A DNA stretch of 38,607 bases from assembly GCA_030447685.1 (NCBI GenBank), contig JAUJOK010000044.1, forward strand, positions 1-38,607. Reading direction: 5' to 3'. Shown piece after piece: positions 1-7,008 of this stretch. This DNA comes from Armatimonadaceae bacterium. GTDB lineage: Bacteria > Armatimonadota > Armatimonadia > Armatimonadales > Armatimonadaceae. The notes beneath the pieces are model-generated. The model searched no databases. It saw nothing but the letters and a program-made list of their open reading frames with translations, and had not been told where the DNA came from. How positions within the stretch are numbered: position 1 is the stretch's first letter; every line of letters begins with the position of its first letter. The position numbers and the translations under genes were made by a program.

Positions 1-645
1 GTACAGCACCAGCTTATGCGCCGTGCCCGCCTTCAGGCGCGTAGACCCGGTCATCACTTCGGGGCCGGTGACGCGAACGAGGCCGATCTCGGCGTCGCGC
101 GCCACCGGGGGGTCGGGTGTGCAGGCGACGCCGACGGTGCGTGCGCCGCGCTCTCTGGCCGCCGCGATGGCCGCACGGACATAGGGAGCGCCCCCTGACG
201 CCGAGATACCGACGACCGTATCGTCCGGCCCGACGTTCGCGGCTTCAATGGCCGCGCGCCCGGCGGCGGCATCGTCCTCCGCCCCCTCGACAGCGCGTGT
301 CAGCGCGATTTCACCGCCCGCGATAATGCCGAACACCATTTCCGGCGGCACGCCAAAGGTCGGCAGGCATTCCGCAGCATCCAGACAGCCAAGCCGCCCC
401 GAAGTGCCTGCGCCGACATACAAAAGCCGTCCGCCGCGCGCGAATCGGGCCGCGATCTCGTCCACCGCCCGGGCAATAGCGGGAAGCTCCCTGCGCACGG
501 CATCTGCAACGCGGGCGTCTTCGTCATTGATGCGGGCAAGCATCTCTTCCGTCGGCAGCCGGTCCAGCCCCTCGGTGAGCGGGTTCGGCAGTTCCGTGGT
601 GGGCAGGCCGGAAGATAGGTTCTGAGGTTGTGTGTCGTGGTTCAT
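1..645 (-). CDS. murQ: N-acetylmuramic acid 6-phosphate etherase, C-terminus cut by window edge
   Basis: This SIS-fold enzyme cleaves the lactyl ether of MurNAc-6-phosphate to give GlcNAc-6-phosphate and D-lactate during cytoplasmic recycling of peptidoglycan. I translated 215 codons from ATG at 645 to the window edge with no stop. The protein opens with the family pattern TTELPNPLTEGLDRL, followed by GAGTSGRLGCLDAAEC (the Glu matches the catalytic acid region of MurQ), then EGAEDD, and finally GPEVMTGSTRLKAGTA. The family is about 300 aa long, so roughly 85 residues lie outside the window. It is transcribed divergently from the FmdB gene, with 56 bp between them. No clear promoter is visible. 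The identification is firm because several separated family motifs occur in the right order. Confidence 0.93.
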   Translation of the reverse strand, partial: MNHDTQPQNLSSGLPTTELPNPLTEGLDRLPTEEMLARINDEDARVADAVRRELPAIARAVDEIAARFARGGRLLYVGAGTSGRLGCLDAAECLPTFGVPPEMVFGIIAGGEIALTRAVEGAEDDAAAGRAAIEAANVGPDDTVVGISASGGAPYVRAAIAAARERGARTVGVACTPDPPVARDAEIGLVRVTGPEVMTGSTRLKAGTAHKLVLY

Positions 646-701
646 TTCGTGGTAAAATGCGAACGAGAATTCAATTACTTTAGCGAGGTGTTATCAAGTC
701 T

Positions 702-1031
702 ATGCCGACCTATGGATACCAGTGCAAGGCATGCGGCCACCAGTTCGAGGTCTTTCAAAAGATAACCGACCCGGCCATTACCGACTGTGAGCAGTGCGGC
801 AGCGCGGTCAAAAAGATGATCTACCCGGTGGGCATCCAGTTCAAGGGTTCCGGTTTCTATATCAACGATTACGCCCGCGCATCCGCTCCCAAAGAAAACG
901 GGGCCGAGCCAGCGAAGACGGAAGCTAAAACGGATGCTCCCAAAACAGAGACAACCGCGGCGTCCGAGTCGGCACCTGCGCCTGCGAAAACAGAGCCTGC
1001 CAAAACGGAATCGGCACCCGCCGCCAAATAG
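702..1031 (+). CDS. FmdB-family zinc-ribbon protein with Ala/Lys/Pro tail
   Basis: This is a small putative regulatory protein of the FmdB/CxxC zinc-ribbon family. The first 50 residues fit the family: MPTYGYQCKAC, then a second CEQC, giving a C8/C11/C29/C32 metal site, followed by the usual hydrophobic strand and the GSGFYINDY motif. From about residue 60 the protein becomes a repetitive tail of Ala, Lys, Pro, Glu and Thr (PAKTE-like units), which is probably disordered. At 109 aa it has a normal length for the family. A possible promoter (TTGTGT, 18 bp, TAAAAT at 652-657) precedes it, and a weak GAGGTG lies 11-16 nt before the start. The gene is followed by a strong bidirectional terminator. 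The molecular role of the family is not settled. Confidence 0.9.
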   Translation: MPTYGYQCKACGHQFEVFQKITDPAITDCEQCGSAVKKMIYPVGIQFKGSGFYINDYARASAPKENGAEPAKTEAKTDAPKTETTAASESAPAPAKTEPAKTESAPAAK

Positions 1032-1061
1032 CCCCCCCTCACCCCTGCCCGAGAGAGGGCA

Positions 1062-1115
1062 AAAAGGCCGGACTTCGGGGGCGGTAAACACGCCTTAACC
1101 GAAGTCCGGCCTTTT
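1062..1115. terminator. Bidirectional hairpin terminator
   Basis: Two perfect 17-bp arms (1062-1078 and 1099-1115) pair across a 20-nt loop. The outer ends are A/T runs, so the RNA from either strand ends its hairpin in U residues. It sits between the convergent FmdB gene and the Ig/copper-amine-oxidase-N gene and probably ends both transcripts. Confidence 0.85.
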
Positions 1116-1131
1116 CACATCATAGCAGCCG

Positions 1132-2847
1132 TTACTTCTTGCTGGTGATTTGCAGACGACCCGTGGCCGGATCGTACTGAATGTCCACGTTCAGCGCCTT
1201 GCCGACGAACGAGATGGGGACGATGGTGCGCCCGGACTCGATAAAGGCGGGCCGCTCCAGCGACACGTTCTGGTTATTGATGCGGGCGTTGCTCTTGCCC
1301 ACGTTAATCACCACCTCGCGCTCGGCGTTCACCGCGCGCACCACTCGTGTCTCCGGCACCCACGTCACCTTACCACCGCTGTGTTCGAACAACTGGCGGA
1401 ACGGCGCGAGCGGCATTCCGGCTTCCACGCGCGGCTGCACATCGAAGGCTACCTGCTGACCGTTGAAGGCGATCTGGAGCGCACCGTCGGGAAGACCCGC
1501 CATCGACGGGAACCGGCGTGCCGGACGCACGGCGGGGCGCGGTGTCGCCCGTGAAACCTTCGTTGAAGCAGTAGCGGACGTCACCCGCCGGGCTGCGGCT
1601 GCGCCGGGCGTGGGCAGGCTGGCGGTTACTTTCGGCGTGGGCCGCTGCTGCTGCCGCGCCGCCAGGTTGGTTCTGGCCGCCGCCGCCGTTGCCACGGGCT
1701 TCACCGTCGGCGTTGTTTTCACGACCGGCGAAGTCGTTTTGAGAACCGGAGGCACCACGGTTCTGGAAACGCGGGCCGTTCTGGGCGCGGTCGGAGCCGC
1801 AATGCTGCCGCCGCTGCCGCTGCCGCCGCCGGGCACGGCCAGGCGCACATCAAGAGCAGCTTCGACCGCCGAGGTAATCCAGCGTGCGCCCAGCGCAGTG
1901 GGAATGGGGGACGACGTCGGCGCGGAAGCGCGCGGGGCAGACTTCCGGGGGGAGGCGAAGCGGGGCGGGGCGGGGCGGTTCAGCGTCGGGCGGCTGATAC
2001 GGCCCGACTTCGGCACCACGGACGATGCCCCTACCGGCTTGGGAAGCGGGATGCTGATCGGCGGGGCGGCGCTTCTGGGGGTCTTCGGAGAGGCCGCCAG
2101 GGACAGGTCGGGGATGTCGGTCTGCCGCACGGTGTTGCCGCCGGGGTTGTCCACAACCACCTGGACGCGGCGCGTCGTGGTGGTTTTGCTGGACTCGACA
2201 TAGGCCATCGCTTCAATCGTGTGCGGGCCGTTCGGTACCGTGGTGGTATCCCAGTTAAAGGTGTACGGGGGATAGTTTTTGAGCGTCTTGAACTCTTTGT
2301 CCACAAAGAAGGTGACATAGGGGTTCGCGCCGGTGCGGTCCTGGGCCTCGACGTTGAGTTCGACTGTACCGGAAACTTTCGCGCCGACAGCCGGGTTGCG
2401 GAAGGTGACTTCCGGCCCGCCGAATGCGTCCGGCTGCGCGCTCTGGCTGCCGCCGACCTGAATATCGATGGACCGGGTGGACGATGCGCCGTCCGCCGTG
2501 AACACCGTCACCGTAACCTTGTGCGTTCCTTCGGTCAGTGTGGACGCATCAAGGGCGATGGACAGCCTGCCGCTCTGCTGGGTCTTGATGTTGCGCCGAT
2601 GCCAGCGTACCCCGTCCACCCAGATCTCCGCCGCGACGACGCCCGCCTGGGAACGGCTCCGGTACGTGACATCGATATTGAAGGAGTTCGCTCCCAGCGT
2701 GCCGTCGGGACGCGGGCTGAGGATGCGAAGGTCCGGTCCAGGAGCGGCGGCCTGCGCGGAAACCGCGCCCAGCGACGCCGCCAGTGCCAGCGACGCGGGC
2801 AGGGATACGCGGGCGACTGTGCCCTTTGTCCACCGTGGCAATACCAT
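1132..2847 (-). CDS. Secreted Ig-like protein with C-terminal copper amine oxidase N-like domain
   Basis: This looks like a secreted or cell-surface structural protein of 571 aa. I chose ATG at 2847 because AAGGGGG lies about 9 nt upstream and because the protein then begins with an Arg/Lys-containing signal peptide ending near VSAQAAA; the frame stays open further upstream. Two Ig-like beta-sandwich domains follow (about residues 35-130 and 145-240, each starting with an ILSPRPDG or VTFRNPAVG strand). Next comes a long linker rich in Pro, Ala, Thr, Ser and Arg (about 245-455). The C-terminal domain of about 110 residues matches the copper amine oxidase N-terminal ('stalk') family: LAPFRQLFEHSGGKVTW, then RTIVPISFVGKAL and a final YDPATGRLQIT. 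This domain has no catalytic role by itself and is common in envelope proteins. Confidence 0.82.
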   Translation of the reverse strand: MVLPRWTKGTVARVSLPASLALAASLGAVSAQAAAPGPDLRILSPRPDGTLGANSFNIDVTYRSRSQAGVVAAEIWVDGVRWHRRNIKTQQSGRLSIALDASTLTEGTHKVTVTVFTADGASSTRSIDIQVGGSQSAQPDAFGGPEVTFRNPAVGAKVSGTVELNVEAQDRTGANPYVTFFVDKEFKTLKNYPPYTFNWDTTTVPNGPHTIEAMAYVESSKTTTTRRVQVVVDNPGGNTVRQTDIPDLSLAASPKTPRSAAPPISIPLPKPVGASSVVPKSGRISRPTLNRPAPPRFASPRKSAPRASAPTSSPIPTALGARWITSAVEAALDVRLAVPGGGSGSGGSIAAPTAPRTARVSRTVVPPVLKTTSPVVKTTPTVKPVATAAAARTNLAARQQQRPTPKVTASLPTPGAAAARRVTSATASTKVSRATPRPAVRPARRFPSMAGLPDGALQIAFNGQQVAFDVQPRVEAGMPLAPFRQLFEHSGGKVTWVPETRVVRAVNAEREVVINVGKSNARINNQNVSLERPAFIESGRTIVPISFVGKALNVDIQYDPATGRLQITSKK

Positions 2848-2961
2848 AACAACTATCCCCCTTGTGTTCCGTGGCTTCTTCTGCTTCTGCTTCTTCTTCA
2901 CGGAAAGTAGCGCATGTTTATTTAAGATACGGCCCGCAAAGCCCGAGCCTAAATCGGGGTA

Positions 2962-2990
2962 AGGATAGCATACCGCCCGAGCTTTGTCAA
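2962..2990 (-). promoter_or_regulatory. Sigma-70 type promoter for the Ig/CuAO-N gene
   Basis: On the minus strand TTGACA (2985-2990) is followed after 17 bp by TATCCT (2962-2967). It lies about 115 nt upstream of the chosen start at 2847, which gives this gene a leader of roughly 110 nt. Confidence 0.6.
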
Positions 2991-3075
2991 GCAATCATAG
3001 CGCCTGCGAACAGGGGGATGCGGGTATAATTTTGCGGCGGAGGCATCTTTTTTCGGCGCGGCAGGGGAGGAACGG

Positions 3076-3594
3076 ATGGAACGGTTATGGGCACCGTGGC
3101 GCATGGCGTATATCGAGCCTTCGGAACAGGAAAAGCCTGCGGGCTGCATCTTCTGCGCCCTTCCCGCCCGCAACGAGGATACGGCCAGCCTGATTGTCCA
3201 CCGGGGTCGCGCCTGTTTTGTGATCCTGAACGCGTTCCCATACAACAACGGCCACCTGATGGTCGTCCCGTATCGCCACGCTGCGCGCCTGCCCGACCTG
3301 AATCCCGAAGAGAATGCCGAAATGCTCCGGCTTGCCTCGCTGATGACCGAGGCGCTCGGGGACGTGTCGCATCCCGACGGGTACAATATCGGCATGAACC
3401 TGGGCGCGGCAGCCGGGGCGGGCATCGCGGACCACCTGCACCTGCATGTCGTCCCCCGGTGGAACGGCGACACCAACTTTATGCCCGTTGTCGGCGACGT
3501 CAAAGTGATGCCGGAAAGCCTTCCTGACGTATACGCGAAGCTGACCGAGGCGCTTGCGCGGCGCGGCATCACGCCCCAGGATCGGGAGTTATAG
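3076..3594 (+). CDS. HIT-family nucleotide hydrolase/phosphorylase
   Basis: This is a histidine-triad protein acting on nucleotide substrates, most like the Ap4A phosphorylase/HIT group that begins MERLWAPWRM. The catalytic triad HLHLHVV (H120, H122, H124) is present, with NGHLMVVP (H60) and the upstream GCIFC pair (C24, C27) that can bind zinc in some members. At 172 aa it is slightly longer than minimal HIT proteins, as expected for this subgroup. The start is backed by GGGGAGGAACGG directly upstream. It is followed after 6 bp by the uracil-DNA glycosylase gene, so the two are probably co-transcribed. A TATAAT at 3025-3030 is a plausible -10 with a poor -35. The exact substrate cannot be read from sequence. 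Confidence 0.9.
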   Translation: MERLWAPWRMAYIEPSEQEKPAGCIFCALPARNEDTASLIVHRGRACFVILNAFPYNNGHLMVVPYRHAARLPDLNPEENAEMLRLASLMTEALGDVSHPDGYNIGMNLGAAAGAGIADHLHLHVVPRWNGDTNFMPVVGDVKVMPESLPDVYAKLTEALARRGITPQDREL

Positions 3595-3600
3595 GAAAAG

Positions 3601-4245
3601 ATGGCCGACGGGAGCAGCGACAAGGAGCGGGAGATTGCGGCGCTTGCGGAAAAAGCATCCGTCTGCGTTGCCTGCGATCTGTGCGAAAGCCGCACCAACG
3701 TCGTCTTCGGCGAGGGAAACCCCAACTCACCGCTGGTGCTGGTCGGCGAGGGGCCAGGCGAGACTGAAGATCGGACGGGCCGGCCCTTCGTCGGGCGGGC
3801 CGGACAGCTCCTGGACGAGTGCCTGCGCGAATGCGGCATTTTGCGCCGCCACATTTTTATCACCAACGTCGTGCGCTGCCGCCCTACTCTGGAAGAAGGC
3901 GGACGCCTGAAGAACCGCCCCCCGCGCACGGACGAAGCCAGTACCTGTCTGTCCCTGTGGCTGGAGCCGACCCTTTCGGTCATTCAGCCACTGGTGATAC
4001 TGTGCCTCGGCTCCCCGGCGGCGAATGCCATCATCAAAAAGGGGTTCCGGATGATGCAGGAGCGGGGCCAGTTTTTCGACAGCAAATACGCCCACTATGC
4101 CATCGCCGGGCTGCACCCCGCCTATATCCTGCGCCAGCAGGGCGAAGCCTACGACGCCGCCCGCGCCTCGCTGATCGCCGACATCGAGGCCGCCCGCAAA
4201 AAGGTAATCGAGGCGAAAAAAGAGCCGCCGAGGACGCTGTTTTAG
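3601..4245 (+). CDS. Family 4 uracil-DNA glycosylase (Fe-S type)
   Basis: The enzyme removes uracil from DNA, the first step of base-excision repair. The family 4 motifs are clear: RTNVVFGEGNPNSPLVLVGE, GPGETED and GRPFVGRAGQLLDE at residues 31-73, and LHPAYILR near 171-178. Four cysteines suited to a [4Fe-4S] cluster are C25, C28, C93 (VRCRP) and C116. The C93-C116 gap of 23 is wider than the 16 known from Thermus, owing to a short insert. An extra C22 is present. The length of 214 aa is normal. AGGAAAAG sits immediately before the ATG. The gene follows the HIT gene at 6 bp and forms an operon with it. A dispersed repeat starts right after its stop codon. Confidence 0.93.
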   Translation: MADGSSDKEREIAALAEKASVCVACDLCESRTNVVFGEGNPNSPLVLVGEGPGETEDRTGRPFVGRAGQLLDECLRECGILRRHIFITNVVRCRPTLEEGGRLKNRPPRTDEASTCLSLWLEPTLSVIQPLVILCLGSPAANAIIKKGFRMMQERGQFFDSKYAHYAIAGLHPAYILRQQGEAYDAARASLIADIEAARKKVIEAKKEPPRTLF

Positions 4246-4345
4246 CCCTCACCCCCGGCCCCTCTCCCAATTTTCCGCTTCGCGGTGGGAGAGGGGTGCC
4301 TGCCACGGGGACAACCCCGGCTTCGCGCATAGCCAAAGGCAAGGA
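4246..4345. repeat. Dispersed GC-rich palindromic repeat, copy B
   Basis: It begins with CCCTCACCCCCGGCCCCTCT directly at the UDG stop codon and contains an internal hairpin (CCTCTCCCA ... TGGGAGAGG). It ends with a segment containing AACCCCGGCTTCGCGC. The same two modules recur at 8786-8954 and 21451-21718. This copy lacks the mirrored right half, so it looks like a half element. It separates the convergent UDG and PEP-CTERM genes. Confidence 0.75.
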
Positions 4346-4360
4346 GGCGATAGTACCGGG

Positions 4361-5527
4361 TTATTTGCGTCGGCGGCGTCGGGCGATGGTTACGGCGATT
4401 GGCAGCAGGCCGGGGGCGAGCAGGGCGAGGGTGCCGGGTTCAGGGACGACGAAGCTGGCGCGGTAAATGCCGGTTCTGCCATCGGCGAGGGAAGCCACGA
4501 AGGCGATCTGGTTGCTGTCGTCGGCGAGGCCCTGGAAGAAGTTCAGACTGCTGACGGTGGAACCGTCGAGGGTGTCGCCGGTCTGGATGATCTTGTTGTT
4601 GACGGCGTCCGGGCCGAAGTAGATACCGCCGCGTCCGGCGTCGAGGGAAGCAAGGAAGACGGTGGTTCCCAGGTTGTTGAGGGCGGGGTTGCCGAAACCG
4701 CTGAAGGCTCCATTGGTGTCCGCGATGAGGCTCGTCATGCTGCCGCTTCCGGTGTAGATGCCGCTGCCTCCGGCATCGCGCGTGGCAAGGAAGGCGACGA
4801 GGCCGCTGTCGTTGAGGGAAGGGGCGTCGCCGAAGCCGTTGAAGGTGGGGCTGTCGGAATCGGCGATGGTGGTGGTGGCTCCGCCGCTGCCGATGTAGAT
4901 GCCGGTGCCTCCAGCGTCGCGATTAGCAAAGAAAGCGACGGTGCCCAGGTTGTTGATGGAAATGGTACCGCTGAAGCTGCCGAAGGTTGGGCTGTCACTG
5001 TCAGCGATGGTGGTGGTGGCTCCGCCATTGCCGGTGTAGATTCCCTCTCCTCCGGCGTCTCGGACAGCCGCGAAGGCGACGGTGCCGCTGTCGTTGATGG
5101 AAGTGGGAGCGCGGAAGAAGTTAAAGGTGGGGCTGTCACTGTCGGCGATGGTGGTGGTGACTCCGCCATTGCCAGTGTAGACGCCGCTGCCTCCGGCGTC
5201 TCGGGAAGCCGAGAAAGCGACGATGCCGCTGTCGTTGAGGGAAGGGGCGTTGCCGAAGCTGCTGAAGGTGGGGCTATCGGTGTCGGCGATGGTGGTGGTG
5301 GCTCCGCCATTGCCGGTGTAGATGCCGCTGCCTCCGGCGTCGCGGTTGGCAAAGAAAGCGACGAGGCCGCTGTCGTTGAGGGAAGGAGCGCTGAATCCGC
5401 TGAAAGGGCCGCTGGTGTCAACGATCCGGGTGAAGATGATCTGGGCGTGGGCGGGCGCGGCAGCGGTGGTCAGGGCGACGGTGAGGGCGGCAGCGGTCAG
5501 CGCGCTGCCAAGTAGTGATGCTTTCAC
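4361..5527 (-). CDS. PEP-CTERM protein with NxxGxxAF tandem repeats
   Basis: This is an exported protein probably sorted by an exosortase. I chose GTG at 5527 because AAGGAGA lies 7-8 nt upstream and because the protein then opens with a signal peptide (hydrophobic about residues 4-22, cleavage near AHAQ). Residues 49-281 are five nearly identical units of about 47 aa, each with NDSGxVAF, RDAGGSGIYTG and TTTIADSDSPTF. Two more degenerate units follow. This matches the family annotated as choice-of-anchor tandem repeat NxxGxxAF protein. The C-terminus is a PEP-CTERM tail: VPEPGTLALLAP, a hydrophobic stretch, then RRRRRK. The total is 388 aa. No exosortase gene is in the window. The transposon lies just upstream of its promoter. 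Confidence 0.88.
   Translation of the reverse strand: MKASLLGSALTAAALTVALTTAAAPAHAQIIFTRIVDTSGPFSGFSAPSLNDSGLVAFFANRDAGGSGIYTGNGGATTTIADTDSPTFSSFGNAPSLNDSGIVAFSASRDAGGSGVYTGNGGVTTTIADSDSPTFNFFRAPTSINDSGTVAFAAVRDAGGEGIYTGNGGATTTIADSDSPTFGSFSGTISINNLGTVAFFANRDAGGTGIYIGSGGATTTIADSDSPTFNGFGDAPSLNDSGLVAFLATRDAGGSGIYTGSGSMTSLIADTNGAFSGFGNPALNNLGTTVFLASLDAGRGGIYFGPDAVNNKIIQTGDTLDGSTVSSLNFFQGLADDSNQIAFVASLADGRTGIYRASFVVPEPGTLALLAPGLLPIAVTIARRRRRK
4685..5383 (-). repeat. Five in-frame tandem repeats of about 141 bp
   Basis: Within the PEP-CTERM gene the unit of 47 codons repeats four times at exact length and once at 45 codons. The nucleotide sequence is also closely conserved, for example the recurring TCGGCGATGGTGGTGGTG on the plus strand. 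This suggests recent duplication or gene conversion between units. Confidence 0.85.
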
Positions 5528-5648
5528 GATGGCGTTCTCCTTGTGTGCCTTGCAGTGCCGTGGACGGTGCGCGTTCGCCGGGGAAATCAGGGGCTGTTGT
5601 TTCGGTGGCGCGTTCTTCAACGACGGATCACTGGTGGCTTTGGACATG

Positions 5649-5677
5649 ATTATAACATGGCGGGCCGGGGTGGACAA
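5649..5677 (-). promoter_or_regulatory. Promoter of the PEP-CTERM gene
   Basis: On the minus strand TTGTCC (5672-5677) precedes TATAAT (5649-5654) with a 17-bp spacer. The gene starts about 120 nt further on at GTG 5527. The target duplication of the transposon begins at 5681, three bases outside the -35 hexamer, so the insertion kept the core promoter but removed anything upstream. Confidence 0.65.
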
Positions 5678-5688
5678 GCCTTTATTTT

Positions 5689-5711
5689 GGTAATAATATA
5701 CTTGACACATA
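5689..5711 (+). repeat. Left terminal inverted repeat of the IS1595-family element
   Basis: Twenty-three bases are identical to the reverse complement of 8743-8765. The repeat contains the TTGACA (5702-5707) that serves as the -35 box of the transposase promoter. Confidence 0.93.
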
Positions 5712-5730
5712 CGGCTTTATTTGTTACAAT
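5702..5730 (+). promoter_or_regulatory. Consensus promoter of the transposase
   Basis: TTGACA (5702-5707) and TACAAT (5725-5730) are separated by exactly 17 bp. The ATG follows only 5 nt after the -10 box, so transcription should start at or next to the start codon and give a leaderless mRNA. The -35 box is part of the terminal repeat, so transposase binding there could repress its own gene. Confidence 0.8.
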
Positions 5731-5735
5731 AAAGC

Positions 5736-6815
5736 ATGGATACACGCACCGACCACGGCGGGGGGTTGAACGCAGTACCGGAAACTCTGCAAGAGGCTAT
5801 CCGCTACTTTGCCGACCTTGACGCCTGTCACCAGTTCGCCGTTTCCATACGCTGGCCCGATGGCCCCGTATGCCCCCGTTGCGGCGCGATGGATTCCGCC
5901 TCGTTCGTAAAGACCCGGCGCATTTACAACTGCCTTGCGTGTAAGAAGCAGTACAGCGTCAAGGTCGGCACGATCTTTGAAGATTCCCCGCTTGGCCTCG
6001 ATAAGTGGTTTACCGCGATGTGGCTGCTGGTGAACTGCAAAAACGGTGTCTCCTCTTATGAAGTCTCCCGCGATCTTGGTATCACGCAGAAAAGCGCATG
6101 GTTTTTGTTGGGCAGACTTCGCCTTGCCCTTCAGGTCGGCAGCATCGAAAAGACGAAGCTGGCGGGTACGCTCGAAGCCGACGAAACCTTTGTCGGCGGC
6201 AAGGCTAAGTACATGCACAAAGACGCCCGCGAGAAGAAGATCACCGGGCGCGGCACCAGCGGCAAAACCATTGTTGCCGGTGTCCTTCAGCGCGGCGAAA
6301 CCTACCTTGACGAAAATGGCGAAGAGAAGAAAACCGCAAGCCAAGTCAACGTCGGTATCCTCCCCGACACCAGCGCGGCGGCGTTGGAATCTTTAGTCAC
6401 CACACACGCCGAAGAAGGCTCCGAACTCTTCACCGACGCATTGAAGGCGTACCGGGTACTTTCCGACCGCTACGGCCATGAGTTCGTAGATCACGCTATC
6501 GCCTATGTCGAGGGGCGTGTGCATACGAACAGTCTTGAAAATTTCTGGTCGCTTGTCAAACGTGCCTTGAAAGGTACGTATGTTTCCGTAGAGCCGGAAC
6601 ACCTTTTCCGCTACCTTGACGAAGCCGCTTTCCGGTTCAATCAGCGCAAGGCGGGCGGTGATACCTGCGCGGGTCGCAAGGCCGGAGACGCCGCAAGGTT
6701 TGTACAGGCCATGCGGGGTGTTACCGGAAAGCGGCTCACCTACCAGGAACTAATCGGCAATCCGCAGGGTATGAACAGCCCCGACCCGTTGCGCGGGGGA
6801 CCGAGGGCGGACTAA
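5736..6815 (+). CDS. IS1595-family transposase
   Basis: This 359-aa protein cuts and joins the element ends. The N-terminus carries a zinc ribbon (C46/C49 and C66/C69, CPRC and CLAC), followed by a helical region around SYEVSRDLGITQKSAWFLLG that resembles a helix-turn-helix. The catalytic RNase H-like core shows D149 in LEADETFVGG, D234 in LFTDALKAY and the signature HTNSLENFWSLVK (N265, E268, K275), which fits the DDNK pattern of IS1595. The frame is intact and the length is in the family's upper range. There is no Shine-Dalgarno site because the start lies directly behind the promoter. A strong terminator follows the gene and insulates it from the cargo. Confidence 0.95.
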   Translation: MDTRTDHGGGLNAVPETLQEAIRYFADLDACHQFAVSIRWPDGPVCPRCGAMDSASFVKTRRIYNCLACKKQYSVKVGTIFEDSPLGLDKWFTAMWLLVNCKNGVSSYEVSRDLGITQKSAWFLLGRLRLALQVGSIEKTKLAGTLEADETFVGGKAKYMHKDAREKKITGRGTSGKTIVAGVLQRGETYLDENGEEKKTASQVNVGILPDTSAAALESLVTTHAEEGSELFTDALKAYRVLSDRYGHEFVDHAIAYVEGRVHTNSLENFWSLVKRALKGTYVSVEPEHLFRYLDEAAFRFNQRKAGGDTCAGRKAGDAARFVQAMRGVTGKRLTYQELIGNPQGMNSPDPLRGGPRAD

Positions 6816-6834
6816 AGCCTCAGAACATAGAGCA

Positions 6835-6877
6835 CAAGAAGGTAGGAATCTCATATTCCTACCTTCTTGTTATTTTT
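6835..6877 (+). terminator. Rho-independent terminator after the transposase
   Basis: Perfect 15-bp arms (6835-6849 and 6855-6869) with a 5-nt loop (CTCAT) are followed by TTATTTTT. It separates transposase transcription from the cargo gene, which has its own promoter. Confidence 0.92.
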
Positions 6878-6985
6878 AGCGAACTCTTAGCGGCAATGCG
6901 TTTAGCTAAAATAATCATATTTATCCGAGATAAAATCCAATAAATTCGCTAAAACTATTGACGTGATGCGGAGATATGCTATAAT
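6874..6985 (+). promoter_or_regulatory. Cargo-gene promoter with nested palindromes
   Basis: TTGACG (6958-6963) and TATAAT (6980-6985) are 16 bp apart and lie upstream of the 334-aa gene. Just upstream is a 10-bp inverted repeat TTTTAGCGAA (6874-6883) / TTCGCTAAAA (6945-6954). Between its arms is the perfect palindrome TTTAGCTAAA (6901-6910). The repeated TTAGC core beside the -35 box is what an operator for an autoregulating protein would look like. The promoter is well supported; the operator is inference. Confidence 0.65.
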
Positions 6986-7008
6986 GCCGAAGACGGAGGT
7001 GATTTGGC

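Noticed and set aside
2949..3983. A 344-codon minus-strand open frame
   Set aside because: It is antisense to the HIT and UDG genes, both of which are certain, and it also runs across the Ig/CuAO-N promoter.
4685..5383. A CRISPR array
   Set aside because: The regular repeats are 141 bp, in frame and coding; there are no short repeats with unique spacers anywhere in the window.
5528..5710. Longer start for the tandem-repeat PEP-CTERM protein, including ATG 5648
   Set aside because: An extended start would bury the signal peptide. ATG 5648 is one base after the -10 box, and its product would lack a signal at the N-terminus; GTG 5527 has a good ribosome site.
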